Shown: one piece after another, positions 12,237 to 22,781 of the stretch
Layout: each line of letters starts with the position of its first letter
How positions within the stretch are numbered: the first letter of the stretch is position 1
Assembly: GCA_023853785.1 (NCBI GenBank)
Contig: JAJIRX010000802.1
Span: 1-30,434, forward strand
Reading direction: 5' to 3'
Source: Psilocybe azurescens
Lineage: Eukaryota > Basidiomycota > Agaricomycetes > Agaricales > Agrocybaceae
DNA: 30,434 bases
Made by a program: the position numbers and the translations under genes
The notes under the pieces: generated by a model
Seen by the model: the letters and a program-made list of their open reading frames with translations, nothing else
Database searches by the model: none
What the model was told of the DNA's origin: nothing

Positions 12237-13553
12237 TTAGACTTGATTGTCTCCAGATGTGGCATCCGTTCTCAAATCCCTCTTCACTTCGATCACCGGT
12301 GTCGGCTCCGCATTGTCAGCCTGACCCAAGGCGTTAAAATCTGTTCCAATGGTGTTTCCATTGCGGTCACTACCACTCCCTTGCTGTGATCCAAATTGCA
12401 AGTCACCGGATATGTGAGTGAGCGTGGCTGATGCATCCGTTTTATTGGCATCTGTAAAAGCAATTCTGGCAACCAGAATTGTTGGTGCCATCCCTGCATC
12501 TAAGTCAGATACACAGATCAACATTAGAAGGTACTTACCGAGACAACAGTGACAATTACTTCAATGTAATAATCAGCTATTTCCATAGGAGATCCCAACA
12601 CACTGAATGACGGAACAACGATGTAAATGGCATAGAGAAGAAGTACAAGTGCGTAGGCTGCAGCCGACTCGGTGATAATTATCACAATATGGTTGAATAG
12701 TCTTTTGGATGGTGAACCTTTTAATTGAGAGACAGAATGTATTCTGTAACCAATAAAAATGTTGTAATCATGGTGGTTCCCAGTGACACAAATGTCAGAG
12801 CACTGAAGATACTATCAAATAGATTAGAATTTGCGTAACTGGTTATCTGACCAAATTTAAATTCTAAAACTGTTGTCGTAACAAAGAGACCTGCAATGGA
12901 CATGTTATTACTGGTAAATTTACCTCAGAACTTTATCCATAGGACTTACCACATTCCGCAACTAAAAGTATCAATGGAGCCGAAATTGCCCAGAATGATT
13001 GTCCCCAGACGTGGTAGCATCTCCATATCTGCCAAGACATTGATGAGAATAAAGTAATAATCAATGATACTGACCAACCAGTAGTCCATCAGAAATAATA
13101 AACAAGGAATTCTCTAGAATTTCACTTATTACCCAGGTCCATTCAAGGTCGTTCCCAACTGTTCCCAAAAAATTGATTTTCGTGTGTCTCCATTAATGAC
13201 AACTACCCAGTCAAGGTAGTACCATTGCGTAACAAAGTCCAAGAAGCAAAGCGAAGTATAGCACAGAAATGGTTGATAGAACAATGCGACTGTTCAAGTT
13301 TGCAGGCTTCTTGGATACTGTAAGACACGTCATTGACAATTTCTTTTCAGATATATGGAAAACCCACAGTAAAGGTACATTGTTCCTCCATATACCATGG
13401 TGTAAATTCCTGACGCACGTAAGTTTGTGTTAATGATATTGACAGAAGTAGGGATTTACCCATAAGAAAATTCAAAAGCATTGAATTATTGAGGTTGCCG
13501 CTAATTTCATTTTCTTGAATGTTGACTGGGATTGGAATATTGGGCATAGACAT
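12237..13553 (-). CDS. Seven-helix integral membrane protein, basidiomycete-type
   Basis: It resembles an abundant Agaricomycete family of orphan seven-helix membrane proteins; function and ligand are unknown. It starts MSMPNIPIPVNIQ (ATG 13553-13551). Seven hydrophobic segments are visible in order: LLNFLMG plus IYTMVYGGTMYLY, IVLSTISVLYFALL, ENSLFIISDGLLV, FWAISAPLILLVAE, LTFVSLGTTMITTF, ESAAAYALVLLLYAI, and VVSGMAPTILVARIAF. Diagnostic family segments are IWRCYHVWGQ after helix 3 and FKFGQITSYAN after helix 4. The tail is hydrophilic, with ISGDLQFGSQQGS and PTPVIEVKRD. Introns: 13410-13459, 13318-13367, 13029-13074, 12891-12949, and one near 12499-12538. One-base shifts appear near 13245, 13168 (T run), 13030, 12745 (T run) and 12500 (G run), so no single frame spans the gene. 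Confidence 0.75.
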
Positions 13554-16500
13554 TGAGAGATGCCTTAGTGTTGGGGATCTTCATCCACTGAACACTTTAT
13601 ATATCTCAGTTCACTATAGTATCATTGTCTTATGTTGTCCATTTTTCTTAAACAGTCATCATGGACGTTCCCAGAAATTATTCAGCAACTACCATGATTC
13701 GACCCCTTCAGTTCACTCACTGGACATATGGAATTGTCCTCTCCGAAATTGTCGGACGGAATATTGCGTTAGACAAGCAACTGACTCGGTATCCAGATTA
13801 CACTCTTGTCTCAAAGTACATCTATATTGAGTTTATTGTACCTGTAGCATCTCCGAGATCGGCGCTGCGTATGCCAGTACTTTGATGGTTAACCTTCATA
13901 GAGTACTCAAAACACACTATTTGCCATTTTATTAGTCTGACGCGGACAAATCCGGCGGTTAGGTATAATCTTGACATGTAAAGTCGATATTCTCCCTAGG
14001 CATCCGATGTAGCCGACCATAAGAAGATGATGGGATCGATGTATTAAGACTGAGGTGAGCTCAAGCAATGTGCAGATTAAATAGAAGCGGTCGAAATATG
14101 TATTTGGAGATCATCTTCCAGCCGTCATACCCTCATGTGTATGCGGCAATCTGATCCGGGAGAGATGAGACAAGCTAAAGCATCATCTGGTTGTCCCTTC
14201 AATTTGTTTCGGGTCTATCTCACACTGCGAGATATCGTACCAGCGTCCAGTTGGTCTAATTTATCTTTGGAATTATGGAGCGGGAGGGCAGGAACAGTCA
14301 TCAAAGGAACTTTCGATGCTGATGAAGTACGGGCATGTCTGGAAAGGGGACGGCGTACGGGAGCAGCTCAAAAGAACAACGATCTCATCGGCATTCACCA
14401 TGTCGATTAATGGTCGACGTCGGGCTGATTGTCGCTGTGCACGAAGCTATAGTATTTCATAGGTATAGGATGAGACCATGTTACTACAATGCTTAATGTC
14501 AAATTATGGAAAATCGGAATTCAGAATGAGGGTAGTATCCGTGGATGTAAATTCAAACTAGTTTGCTGCATTCAAAGATCCAACGAGCTTAAAATAGAAG
14601 TGAGCAGAGAACATGTATGGCATTGCGCCACGAACTCAGAACGAAGTACACGATCCCTATGGCGTATGATGATTAAAATGCACAGGTAAATTCATGATGG
14701 CGTCACTGTGTCGGTTTAGCATGTGATTAAAAGTCTGTTCCATGGTGCTGTTGTAGTTACTTTCTATATTGCGAGGATGAATAAAACGTGATATGGGGGA
14801 ACAAGGTGGGGTTGAGGCGGCTTTGCAGAATGGTGTTGAGGCTCAAGCTCATCTGGAAAGACAGCGGCAGGCAAATGACTACCCCGTCAGTGCATCTGAG
14901 ACTTCACAGGCATTTGTTTCAACTCCTCCATCTCACCTTATAAGCGATGATAACTCGGCCGACCATTGGCTGATGTTAAACTCGTATCTCGATATAGTCC
15001 AGGCGGCGCTTGAATTTTACATCACAACCTAACTGTAATTTTATTATTGTCGACCCTCCCGCTTTCTCCCATTGCGCCGCTAACCCTCTCTCTATCCTCC
15101 TCCTGAATAATGAGCAAACACAAACACCGACAACGACAACGACAGCAAGAAGATGTTGGCTTTTTCGTGACCATCAAGCTCGTGCGCAAATCGATAAGAT
15201 GCGCGACATGGAGAGTACGCGCTGCAGAAGCAGAACTCAAGAGTAGTCTGCATTGGACCAGATGTGTCTGAGACGCTGACATTGCTGTCTCAGTCCAGTG
15301 CCACTGCTTATGTCTCTGCCCCTCGCATCCCGCTCTCCGACAACCAGCACTGCTGTGTCTTCTTTGGTCTTTTGCCCCCTCGCAATTTGGTCGATGCTTG
15401 TCTGTCCTTCTCACAAAGTCCATCTGTGAGCTCGTCCCCCTGCCCACATCGATTCAGCGGATTGCATATTCCTGCCACCGCCACTTGGGTCCCCCATCGA
15501 TTCATCCACCGGCCCACCGCCGGACATCCTTTGGAGAGAAATTGAGGACGATACTGGTTCAACTACGCGCTCCACGCTCCCATCCACCCCATAATACAAC
15601 ATACACCAGATCATGCACTCACCGACACCCTTCTTGCAGTCCCTTCAGCAGTAATTCACCTCTTCGCCCTCCAACGTCCTCTTTCCCTCGTGTGGGAGGA
15701 GGGTGGAAAGTGCGTTTAGTTTTGCGTTTTTGCGTTGGGGTGAGCGACTGACGTATGGGCCTTTGTATGGTGTAGATTTATATTAAAGACATGAAGAGCT
15801 CAAACAAGATGTCCATCAATGGCGAGAGGGCTGAGCAGCGAGCGACACGAGTCGAACATTTTCGAGCTCAAAGCGATAATCTCATCGTACATCCCTTTCA
15901 TTCCTTCCTTCCTCCCTCCCCTCTCCATGCCTCCCATCTTTCTCCCTTTCCTCCAAGTCACCGGCTCACGCATCCCCCTTTGCTCTCTCCTTCCTTCTTG
16001 TTGGAATTAGACATAAACAGGAATTCGGTATCGACATCGTGAGCGAAAACAAAGTCACCGCACGTGTCGTATGCGTGTTCACTGAGCAAGATGCTCAGGT
16101 GACCGCCAGGGCGGAGCAGCAGCACCAGTGTCAGTAGCAGATGCAGTAGATACATGGCGGGGGTGGTAGTGGGTGAATACATAGGCCGCAGCATCCGGAT
16201 ATCACCGGGCTGGGGTCGTTTGACGTTGGAGGGATGGGAATAGGAAGGCAACCGCAGGGTGTGATTGGAGCTTTAGGAGGGGTGAACGGCGGCGCAGGAT
16301 TGAACGACGCCCAACCTCAACCGCAATCCCAGTAAAACGACCCCTTCTCCACACCGTCCACTCCCACATGCAGGCAAAGGTGGAAGCTCAGGCCCAGTCC
16401 CAGCAACGTCGCCCGCAACGTCGCCCAAGGCCTTGTTAACATGGGCGGCATCGGCTTTTGGCCCCTGGCAAGACAGACTTGATGTTTGATGTGATTCTGA

Positions 16501-16899
16501 GCAGTGGTCTGATGGGGCGATGGGCGAGGTGGGGGATGTCCTTGTGGGGGCGGGTGAGTTTTTTCTGTTTTTGGGTTTGTTTTTGCGGTTTTTTGTTGGT
16601 GTATTTTTTGTGTGCTGGATGGATTTGGATTTGCACGAAATGCGCTTCGAATCTTGATTCTTTTTTTTTTTTGTCGCACTGTCTTTCCATTCTCTTTTTT
16701 TCGAATTCTCGTTGGGGTTCTCGCCTTCACCTGGCCCAGACTCCCTTTCTTTATTTTATGCACTTGTGAGCTTATGGAACGACGGCCTGCATCTGATTCA
16801 TTTTCTGCCAGCGACAGTGAACCCTCACTTTCTCTCCCTTCTCCTTGCCTTGCCTTCCTTCCCCTCCTTCTCTTTCCTTCCTATGCCTCTGCCCTCCCT
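13554..16899. other. Gene-poor stretch
   Basis: Nothing recognisable. Frames worth noting are 13661-13885 (+, MDVPRNYSATTMIRPLQF...), starting about 110 bp from the membrane-protein ATG in divergent orientation; 14135-14410 (+); and 15958-16251 (-), which has a hydrophobic MYLLHLLLTLVLLL stretch followed by a normal-looking hydrophilic tail. None has family signatures. 16550-16700 is strikingly T/G-rich and opens chance frames. From about 15 kb the DNA becomes more GC- and pyrimidine-rich than the AT-rich 12-14.8 kb block. Confidence 0.35.
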
Positions 16900-17879
16900 T
16901 CCCACGCCTCTGCCTCTGCATTCAAGACCACCGCAGTCGTAGTAGCAACACCCGTCACACTCGTCGTCGCCGCTGCCGCCGAGTAACACCACACCCACAG
17001 TGCGAGCCACGCAGATGTGATATCGCTGAATTCCTCAGCAGCGTCAAGACGCTCTACTGCCCCTTGTCCGCATCTGCCTTTGGACCAGCACCGGCGCCGG
17101 CGGCATCGCCAACAGTATCAACTCCTTCCTTCCCATCTTCTATATTACCACCCGACTTCCACAATCCCACCATGAGGAACCCACAGATGCGGAAGAGAAT
17201 CAGGGAAGAGAACAAAGCACCAGCTGGCGGCGTGTGCGGGCGAAATAGCGACGGCGACAGGGGTGAGGGTGTGCCTGGGTGTGTGCTCCTGTGCATGGCC
17301 GTGGCCGTGGGTCGTTCTTGTTCCATATTTACGGCGGTGGCAGTTTGCAGACGAGATTGGGGTGTAAGTGGACCTGGCGTCGACGCCGATGTTGACATCG
17401 AGCTCGAGTTGAAGCTCGATGATGTTTTCGATGGCGAGGTGGAAGACGCAGCTGGGGGTGCAGCTGGTACCGTCACCGCCACCCGGCGTAGGCGGGGAGG
17501 AGTAGAACCACGAATGCATGCTTTTGGGTTTGCTCTTGCTTTTCGTTGCTTTCGCGTGAGATTCAAATGTCGAGTTCAAGTTCGAGGATGAAGAACCCGG
17601 CTCTGCGTCGCATGATCGTGATCGTGATTGTAGCTGAACTTGGAGTACACATGCATACACGTGTAACTTGGAATCCCACACGACACAACTGCGGCCTTCT
17701 TTTCTCTCCTTTTGCGCAGATGAGCTTCCGACGACTGTCATATTTTCTGCTGGTATTGGATTGGAATCGGTGTCATTGAATGGCGCGATTCGCAATGATT
17801 TAGAACGATATTGCGCACCATACTCCATTGAGTCCGACCTGCAAGATCCAGCTATATCAATTAGGACATTAAATTTCAC
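16900..17879 (-). CDS. Possible Ser/Pro/Thr-rich protein with one membrane helix
   Basis: Two overlapping minus frames (17145-17879 and 17054-17566) look like parts of one low-complexity fungal protein. The first gives SSSNLNSTFESHAKATKSKS and then MHSWFYSSPPTPG; the second continues with TSSSFNSSSMSTSASTPGPL and a hydrophobic GALFSSLILFRICGFLMVGL near 17170. A one-base shift near 17490 would join them. Overlapping plus frames are open because the region is repetitive and GC-rich. No family recognised; no start is well supported. Confidence 0.25.
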
Positions 17880-20734
17880 TCTGAGCGTCGTCTGTATCGA
17901 CTAAATTCTATCATATGAATGTCCAGAGAGGGAAATGTCAGTATAAATGCCCTAAGAACGAAAACTGACCTTGACAAGTATTTGCACATGTGGCTGCTTG
18001 GTTCGATTATGTGCTTATGTTGATTTCACCTAGATCTCGTATCATATCTCCAGCCATTATTAGAGGTCCCAGCTTTTCGAAGAAGTGCGGCTTAGGCTGC
18101 TTGTCCAAACTATGCAGACATAAAACCAGACGTTCTGATAAGACAATACACCGCCTGTATTGGAGCCATAGGCTCCCTGGGTCAAATAGTTACAGTGCGT
18201 TAATCTGGCATATTTCGAGCAGCACCAATTAGGTACGGTACGGAATCCGTACCGCTAAGCTCCTTTATCGTCTACTCTACTTTTCACTGATAATTAATCA
18301 ATCTGTCACGGTTGATATTAGATGTGCCGCTGGAAAGACAGTCGTTCAACTACTAGTATGCGATTAATATAGATCAACCGTGATGGGTGAAATGGATGGT
18401 GTTGGAGAAAACATCATAGTCAGCCGATGCGACTGCCCAATGCCCAAGTGAATCTGTATTTGTGAATCTTGCGGCTCCTGAATATTGTGGAAGCCGCAGG
18501 GGATGATAATAGTGCGATACTCACAGACAATGAATCTCCAGTGCTCACTCGACGAAGAACAATATAATGATTGTTTTTAAGATAAATTGGCGCTGATTGG
18601 CGCTTCTTTCCATTTATCGATGCCAATCTAATGAACCCGAGACTGTATTGACGTATCTATTTCACACCCACACCCTCACATCCCCGATTATACGTGTCAA
18701 ACTATGATGAGTATAATATGGGTACTTGGCATTCGGGAAGATCATCCTATCAATCCTCGTCTAAATGTTTCTGACGTTCACGCGTCAATGTCTATTCTAC
18801 GTTTATCCCAATTTTCTTGAGATGATCAATGCTCATAACTTCATTGAAGTCTCAATTGGCCATTAACTTTCCGTCTCGTGGGTGGCTTCAAGGGACAAAC
18901 CTCAGGATGCGGATATTTGTCCGAACACAGATATGGAGTTCATTCCCGTTGGTTCAATCCAACAAACCTATTTATTGGCGGGATCCGTAAATATTACCCT
19001 GGACAATACCATAGTTCCAGAGCAAGTATTATTTTTAATTTATATTAAATTATTCTTTAGTCCTATTCACATTGAGAGAAATACAGGACGTATATACTTG
19101 GAATCAGATTCCCTGGTTTCTCGTACGTTAACACATCTGCTACTTCTGATCACTGCTGAATCTTGACAACCCCACAGATTCCTGCTTGTAGTTCGAAAAG
19201 TTTATTGGCGCTTCCCATGAGCGTTGACGCTATATAGTCCAAGAACATTACTTACACGTCAATAGATGTATAAATTGATTCCAGGCATCTCACTTCACAT
19301 TTGCTTCCTCTTTTCGAGATCTAATTTACTCATGAGGTCGTAATTAGTAGCGTTAAGGCGTGAATGCGGGAGAGAAAGACGGAAATCACCTGTAGACACC
19401 CATGACATATGACTGGGAATTATAAGTCCAGCGACGAACAAACCTCGAGGCTTGTTGGAGAGAGTAATAATTGGCGGGTAGCTTGAAAGCGATGTCGATG
19501 GTCGGAAGCACGGTGAAGTGGAAGGGACACGTTGAAGTCGATTGAGGTCGAGTTAGTGCTAAACCGGGTTCAGTGGCAGCTGACACGACAACCAAGGTAA
19601 AACGAACGCACCAGCGCCAGAATGCTCGGGTCTTCCTAGAACAGTCCGCATCCTGAGTCGTAAAATGCATATATAGGAATTCAGAACTTGGACGCCGGTC
19701 AGAGTACGTGCTTTGGGTCGAGGGAAGGACGACGTGGAATAGAGGTCAGTACACGTCAAGGAACTAAGTAAGATCTTTTTCATATTTTAAAAGCCTAGTA
19801 TTCCTAGCCCTAGACACAAATTTTCAGCTGCCACGGACGGTTCTTTTGGCGATTCCGTGTTATTCACGCGCGATTAGTCTACGTCGCTACGTAGAGGTGA
19901 GACATACATTACTGTGCACATATCACTACACATATGGTCTAAATACAGAGGTATGGCCGTAATAGAATGCAATAGCACCCCTTGCAATAAAAGTGCCCAC
20001 CCTCCACAACTATGCAATGAGTAGACAGCGTGTAGCTTGTGTACTCTTCTTCACGTTTATGGTGAGTTCGACTGGGCTGGGGTCTTCTTCGGAGGGGGAG
20101 AAAACATTATTTTCAGGTTGAGTTGGAGAGAAGAAAGAGGGTGAGGAAGACAAGGAGGGGGGAAGCACCAAGTCGAACGAATCGGCAGAACTGCAGTTTA
20201 TTACTTTTCGATACCTTCACGGGCACAGCTGCGCCCTGCCCTCGCACCAACGCTACATCACAATTCCAGCTCGATTCCAATGTTGCTGAAGAAATAAACA
20301 GAGAGTAGCCCAGAGTGCATTATATTTATTACAAGTCTCCGATCAGCGCAGCTCAAATGTCAATTGGACGTGCACTTCGATTTATCTGACTTTATCCATC
20401 AAAACAGTCCCATCAGGAAACACTATGCAAGTGTTTGCGTGAGTATATTTGTCAAATAATTCGAGGCATCAAGTTCCGAAATTAAGCTGTATCTGAGCCC
20501 ATATCATTTATGCAGTGTCATCTCTTCAGATTATAGCTTAATTTGGGTGGTTGTGCGAAGCCTTTAGCTTTAGTCGGAACGCAGGCGCAGCGGTCGAACA
20601 AAGGAGCGATTCGATATTGCCGATGTCGGCACGGTCGGAGCTTGAACAAATGAATAGAACTTATTTTTAAATTTTAGTATGCTTACATACGGCTGTTGGT
20701 GACTGATCCAACAGGGGCAAAGAGAAAAGGCCGT
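17880..20734. other. Gene-poor stretch left of the transposon
   Basis: No recognisable gene. Frames such as 18420-18626 (-), 18882-19166 (+, NTDMEFIPVGSIQQTYLLAG) and 19386-19670 (-) are short. The + frame at 18882 reads like a protein segment but has no known signature. A perfect palindrome lies at 18236-18254 and is listed separately. Confidence 0.35.
18236..18254. repeat. Perfect palindrome with 9-bp arms
   Basis: CGGTACGGA, one base, then TCCGTACCG. The preceding bases repeat GGTACGG, so the arm unit is partly duplicated. It could be a hairpin, a protein-binding site or a remnant of a transposon terminus. Confidence 0.6.
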
Positions 20735-21480
20735 GGCGTCCGTGCCACGTCTGTGCACCTGTTTCACGGACCTGCACGGACTTGCACGGACCTCTCCAAG
20801 TGATGCTCTTAAATATCTAAACATATGTACTTTCAAGAGACTTACAATAGTAATTATGTGGTTACATTATATTAAAACTTACCTGGGAATGACAAATGAT
20901 GCTTTGAAGCGTGTTATCTGAGGACTTTTACTTACAATTGCTCCATCGGATAATCCCGAAGGCAACAGAATATTCCGACCACCTTCATGAATGAGCGCTA
21001 AATCGGCGCACAAACTGTAGTAGACAGATAAGCACCATCAAATCAATATAAAATCTTTTCTTGTTGCATATATATTCAGATAAATTAAGTATTACTACAT
21101 ATAATATACCAATGAACACGCTTATAACTGCCCTCAATTCATGATGACAGACCAATATCACACCCAAGTCACGGCTACTAATACCAATACTAGTCAGTCC
21201 TAATCCTTCTTACTGCCTACCGAGTATTTTTAAAATAAAATTTTGAGTACATTTACATGCACGGACTTACTCACCTTGCACAGACTTGAGCACAGACTGC
21301 TAAAATTTCCGGCACGGCTCAGCACAGACCTGCACAGACCTGCACAGACCTGCACAGACTTTACATATGCTGTGTTAAATTAGCACGGATCTGCACGGAC
21401 ACACCATGGACCTACACAGACAAGGCACGGAAATACATGGTCATGACACAGACCTGCATGGAAGAATGTTGTGCTCCACA
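20735..21480. repeat. Clusters of the word GCACRGACYT flanking a 450-bp core
   Basis: Between about 20743 and 20795, and again from 21258 to 21470, the word TGCACGGACCT / TGCACAGACCT recurs many times. It includes a run of three contiguous 10-bp copies near 21325-21355 and several degenerate forms (CACGGAT, CACAGAC, CATGGAC). The left cluster begins with the reverse-complement forms GTCCGTGCC and GTCTGTGCA. The core between clusters (20800-21257) has no gene. This layout resembles subterminal repeats of a small non-autonomous transposon, but I could not define termini or a target duplication. Confidence 0.5.
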
Positions 21481-21566
21481 GGGTATGGATCTAGCAGTAT
21501 TGCCAAGCTAATATTCTAAAATTGAGTGATGCTTGATATTGGTTTGATATGGAAGTCGGAATAGGA

Positions 21567-21572
21567 CAATTA
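21567..21572. repeat. Target site duplication, left copy (CAATTA)
   Basis: CAATTA directly precedes the left terminal repeat (TATGGAAAGC...). The same six bases follow the right terminus at 29114-29119; flanks differ beyond them (AGGA left, ACCG right). Confidence 0.85.
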
Positions 21573-22043
21573 TATGGAAAGCAAGAGAGTTACGCTCGAA
21601 ATTTCAAAAACAAACATTGTCCGGATCACAAGCCGAACAATTTTTGCTTCCATCCCGCATTGCGACCTCGAACACCATCGCATTTGAATATCAAAGAATA
21701 TATTATTACATGATACAAGAATATCTGTGTGAATACATTAAGGATCTACACATTTGGTAGATTTCCGTTGCTCATACGCTAAGTGATTCTTTTATTTAAC
21801 ATTGTGTGAACAGGAAACATAAAAATTGAGTACTGTACATGCAATATTTGGTTTGTACTGTCGAGAATCACATGACATCAACGATGACGCATCAATGTTT
21901 TACGATAATCAACATGACCGTCTTTTCTTCTCTCTTCCCCCACAACAGCCATTTTTTCTCTTCTCTCTCTTTTATCTTTCTTATCGTCTTTGGGCCATAA
22001 CTTTCTCTAGGCCACGTAAGGGGTCTCAGTCTTACTCCATCTG
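21573..22043 (+). repeat. Left terminal inverted repeat
   Basis: It matches the reverse complement of 28661-29113. The outer 260 or so bases differ only at a handful of sites (a GA dinucleotide, a 3-base ACA gap, T-run lengths, a few transitions). The inner part is looser and contains a 19-base insertion relative to the right arm near 21840-21860. Similarity fades after GGTCTCAGTCTTACTCCATCTG at 22022-22043. Confidence 0.9.
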
Positions 22044-22781
22044 AAACCTACTCAATGTTTGGCTTGCAACCACTAACCAGGACTGCAGTACTTTGTCAGG
22101 TCTCCAGTCAGGTCTGCGCTCTCCACATCCCGCTTTTTGCCTCTCTGCAACATGCTCACGCCATATCAGCAGCACACTATATTCTTTTCTGTCTCTCCAA
22201 GATCTTCAACCCACATCCCCGCCATTCAGGAATCAACGGTGCCGTTGTAAGTACACCCCACATCTCTGTCTTACACTGTCTAACCCATGGCTGCATCGTC
22301 AGCCTCCCTCGCAACCACCAACTCTGCCACTCTGTCACTGCCTCTTCGTTCTGCTACTCTCTTGTTCTACCGCTTCAAGCATTGCAACACCACTGGTACA
22401 CACCGTGGACCCCTACGCTATCTCCATCTACACCCAGCCTCTGGTGCACATCCTGCACAAACCGCCCAGTTGAATCCCCCAACATACAAGTCTCATTCAA
22501 TCCATGGGGTCATATTGTGCCATATGTAGGATGTGAATCCCAGGATGGAGGTTTGAATGTGTGTATATCTGCTTTTATCTTGTTTTCATCTATATACTTT
22601 GATTAAGAGCAGTCTTTGAGGACGTGTGCATGATGTCAGCTTTACTTCTCACTTACACGTTCAATAGTTATAGTATTTATGTAGGTTACTTAGGTGAATA
22701 TATACATTGAAAATGAAACTACAATCTACCATTCATCTACCTCTGAATTGGAATCCGGAAAATCTTCATCAGAGAAATCAG
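22044..22781. other. Element interior left of the transposase; one odd ORF
   Basis: A plus frame at 22055-22606 (183 codons, starting MFGLQPLTRTAVLCQVSSQ) is rich in His, Cys, Ser and Pro and has no family signature. It lies immediately inside the left repeat. It may be a chance frame in pyrimidine-rich DNA; overlapping frames at 22093 and 22287 are also open. The last 170 bp are AT-rich and probably carry the 3' end of the transposase transcript. Confidence 0.3.

Noticed and set aside
13081..13140. An intron starting GTAATA near 13132 in the membrane-protein gene
   Set aside because: Reading through gives the expected family segment (WVISEILENSLFIIS) once a one-base gap in the T run near 13168 is allowed, so no intron is needed.
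16845..17591. 248-codon + strand frame with many Cys and Arg
   Set aside because: It is antisense to the Ser/Pro/Thr-rich minus frames in GC-rich repetitive DNA; its composition is typical of a shadow frame.
20735..21480. CRISPR-like array from the repeated CACAGACCTG words
   Set aside because: Units are about 10 bp, contiguous or irregularly spaced, without uniform spacers, and the genome is eukaryotic.
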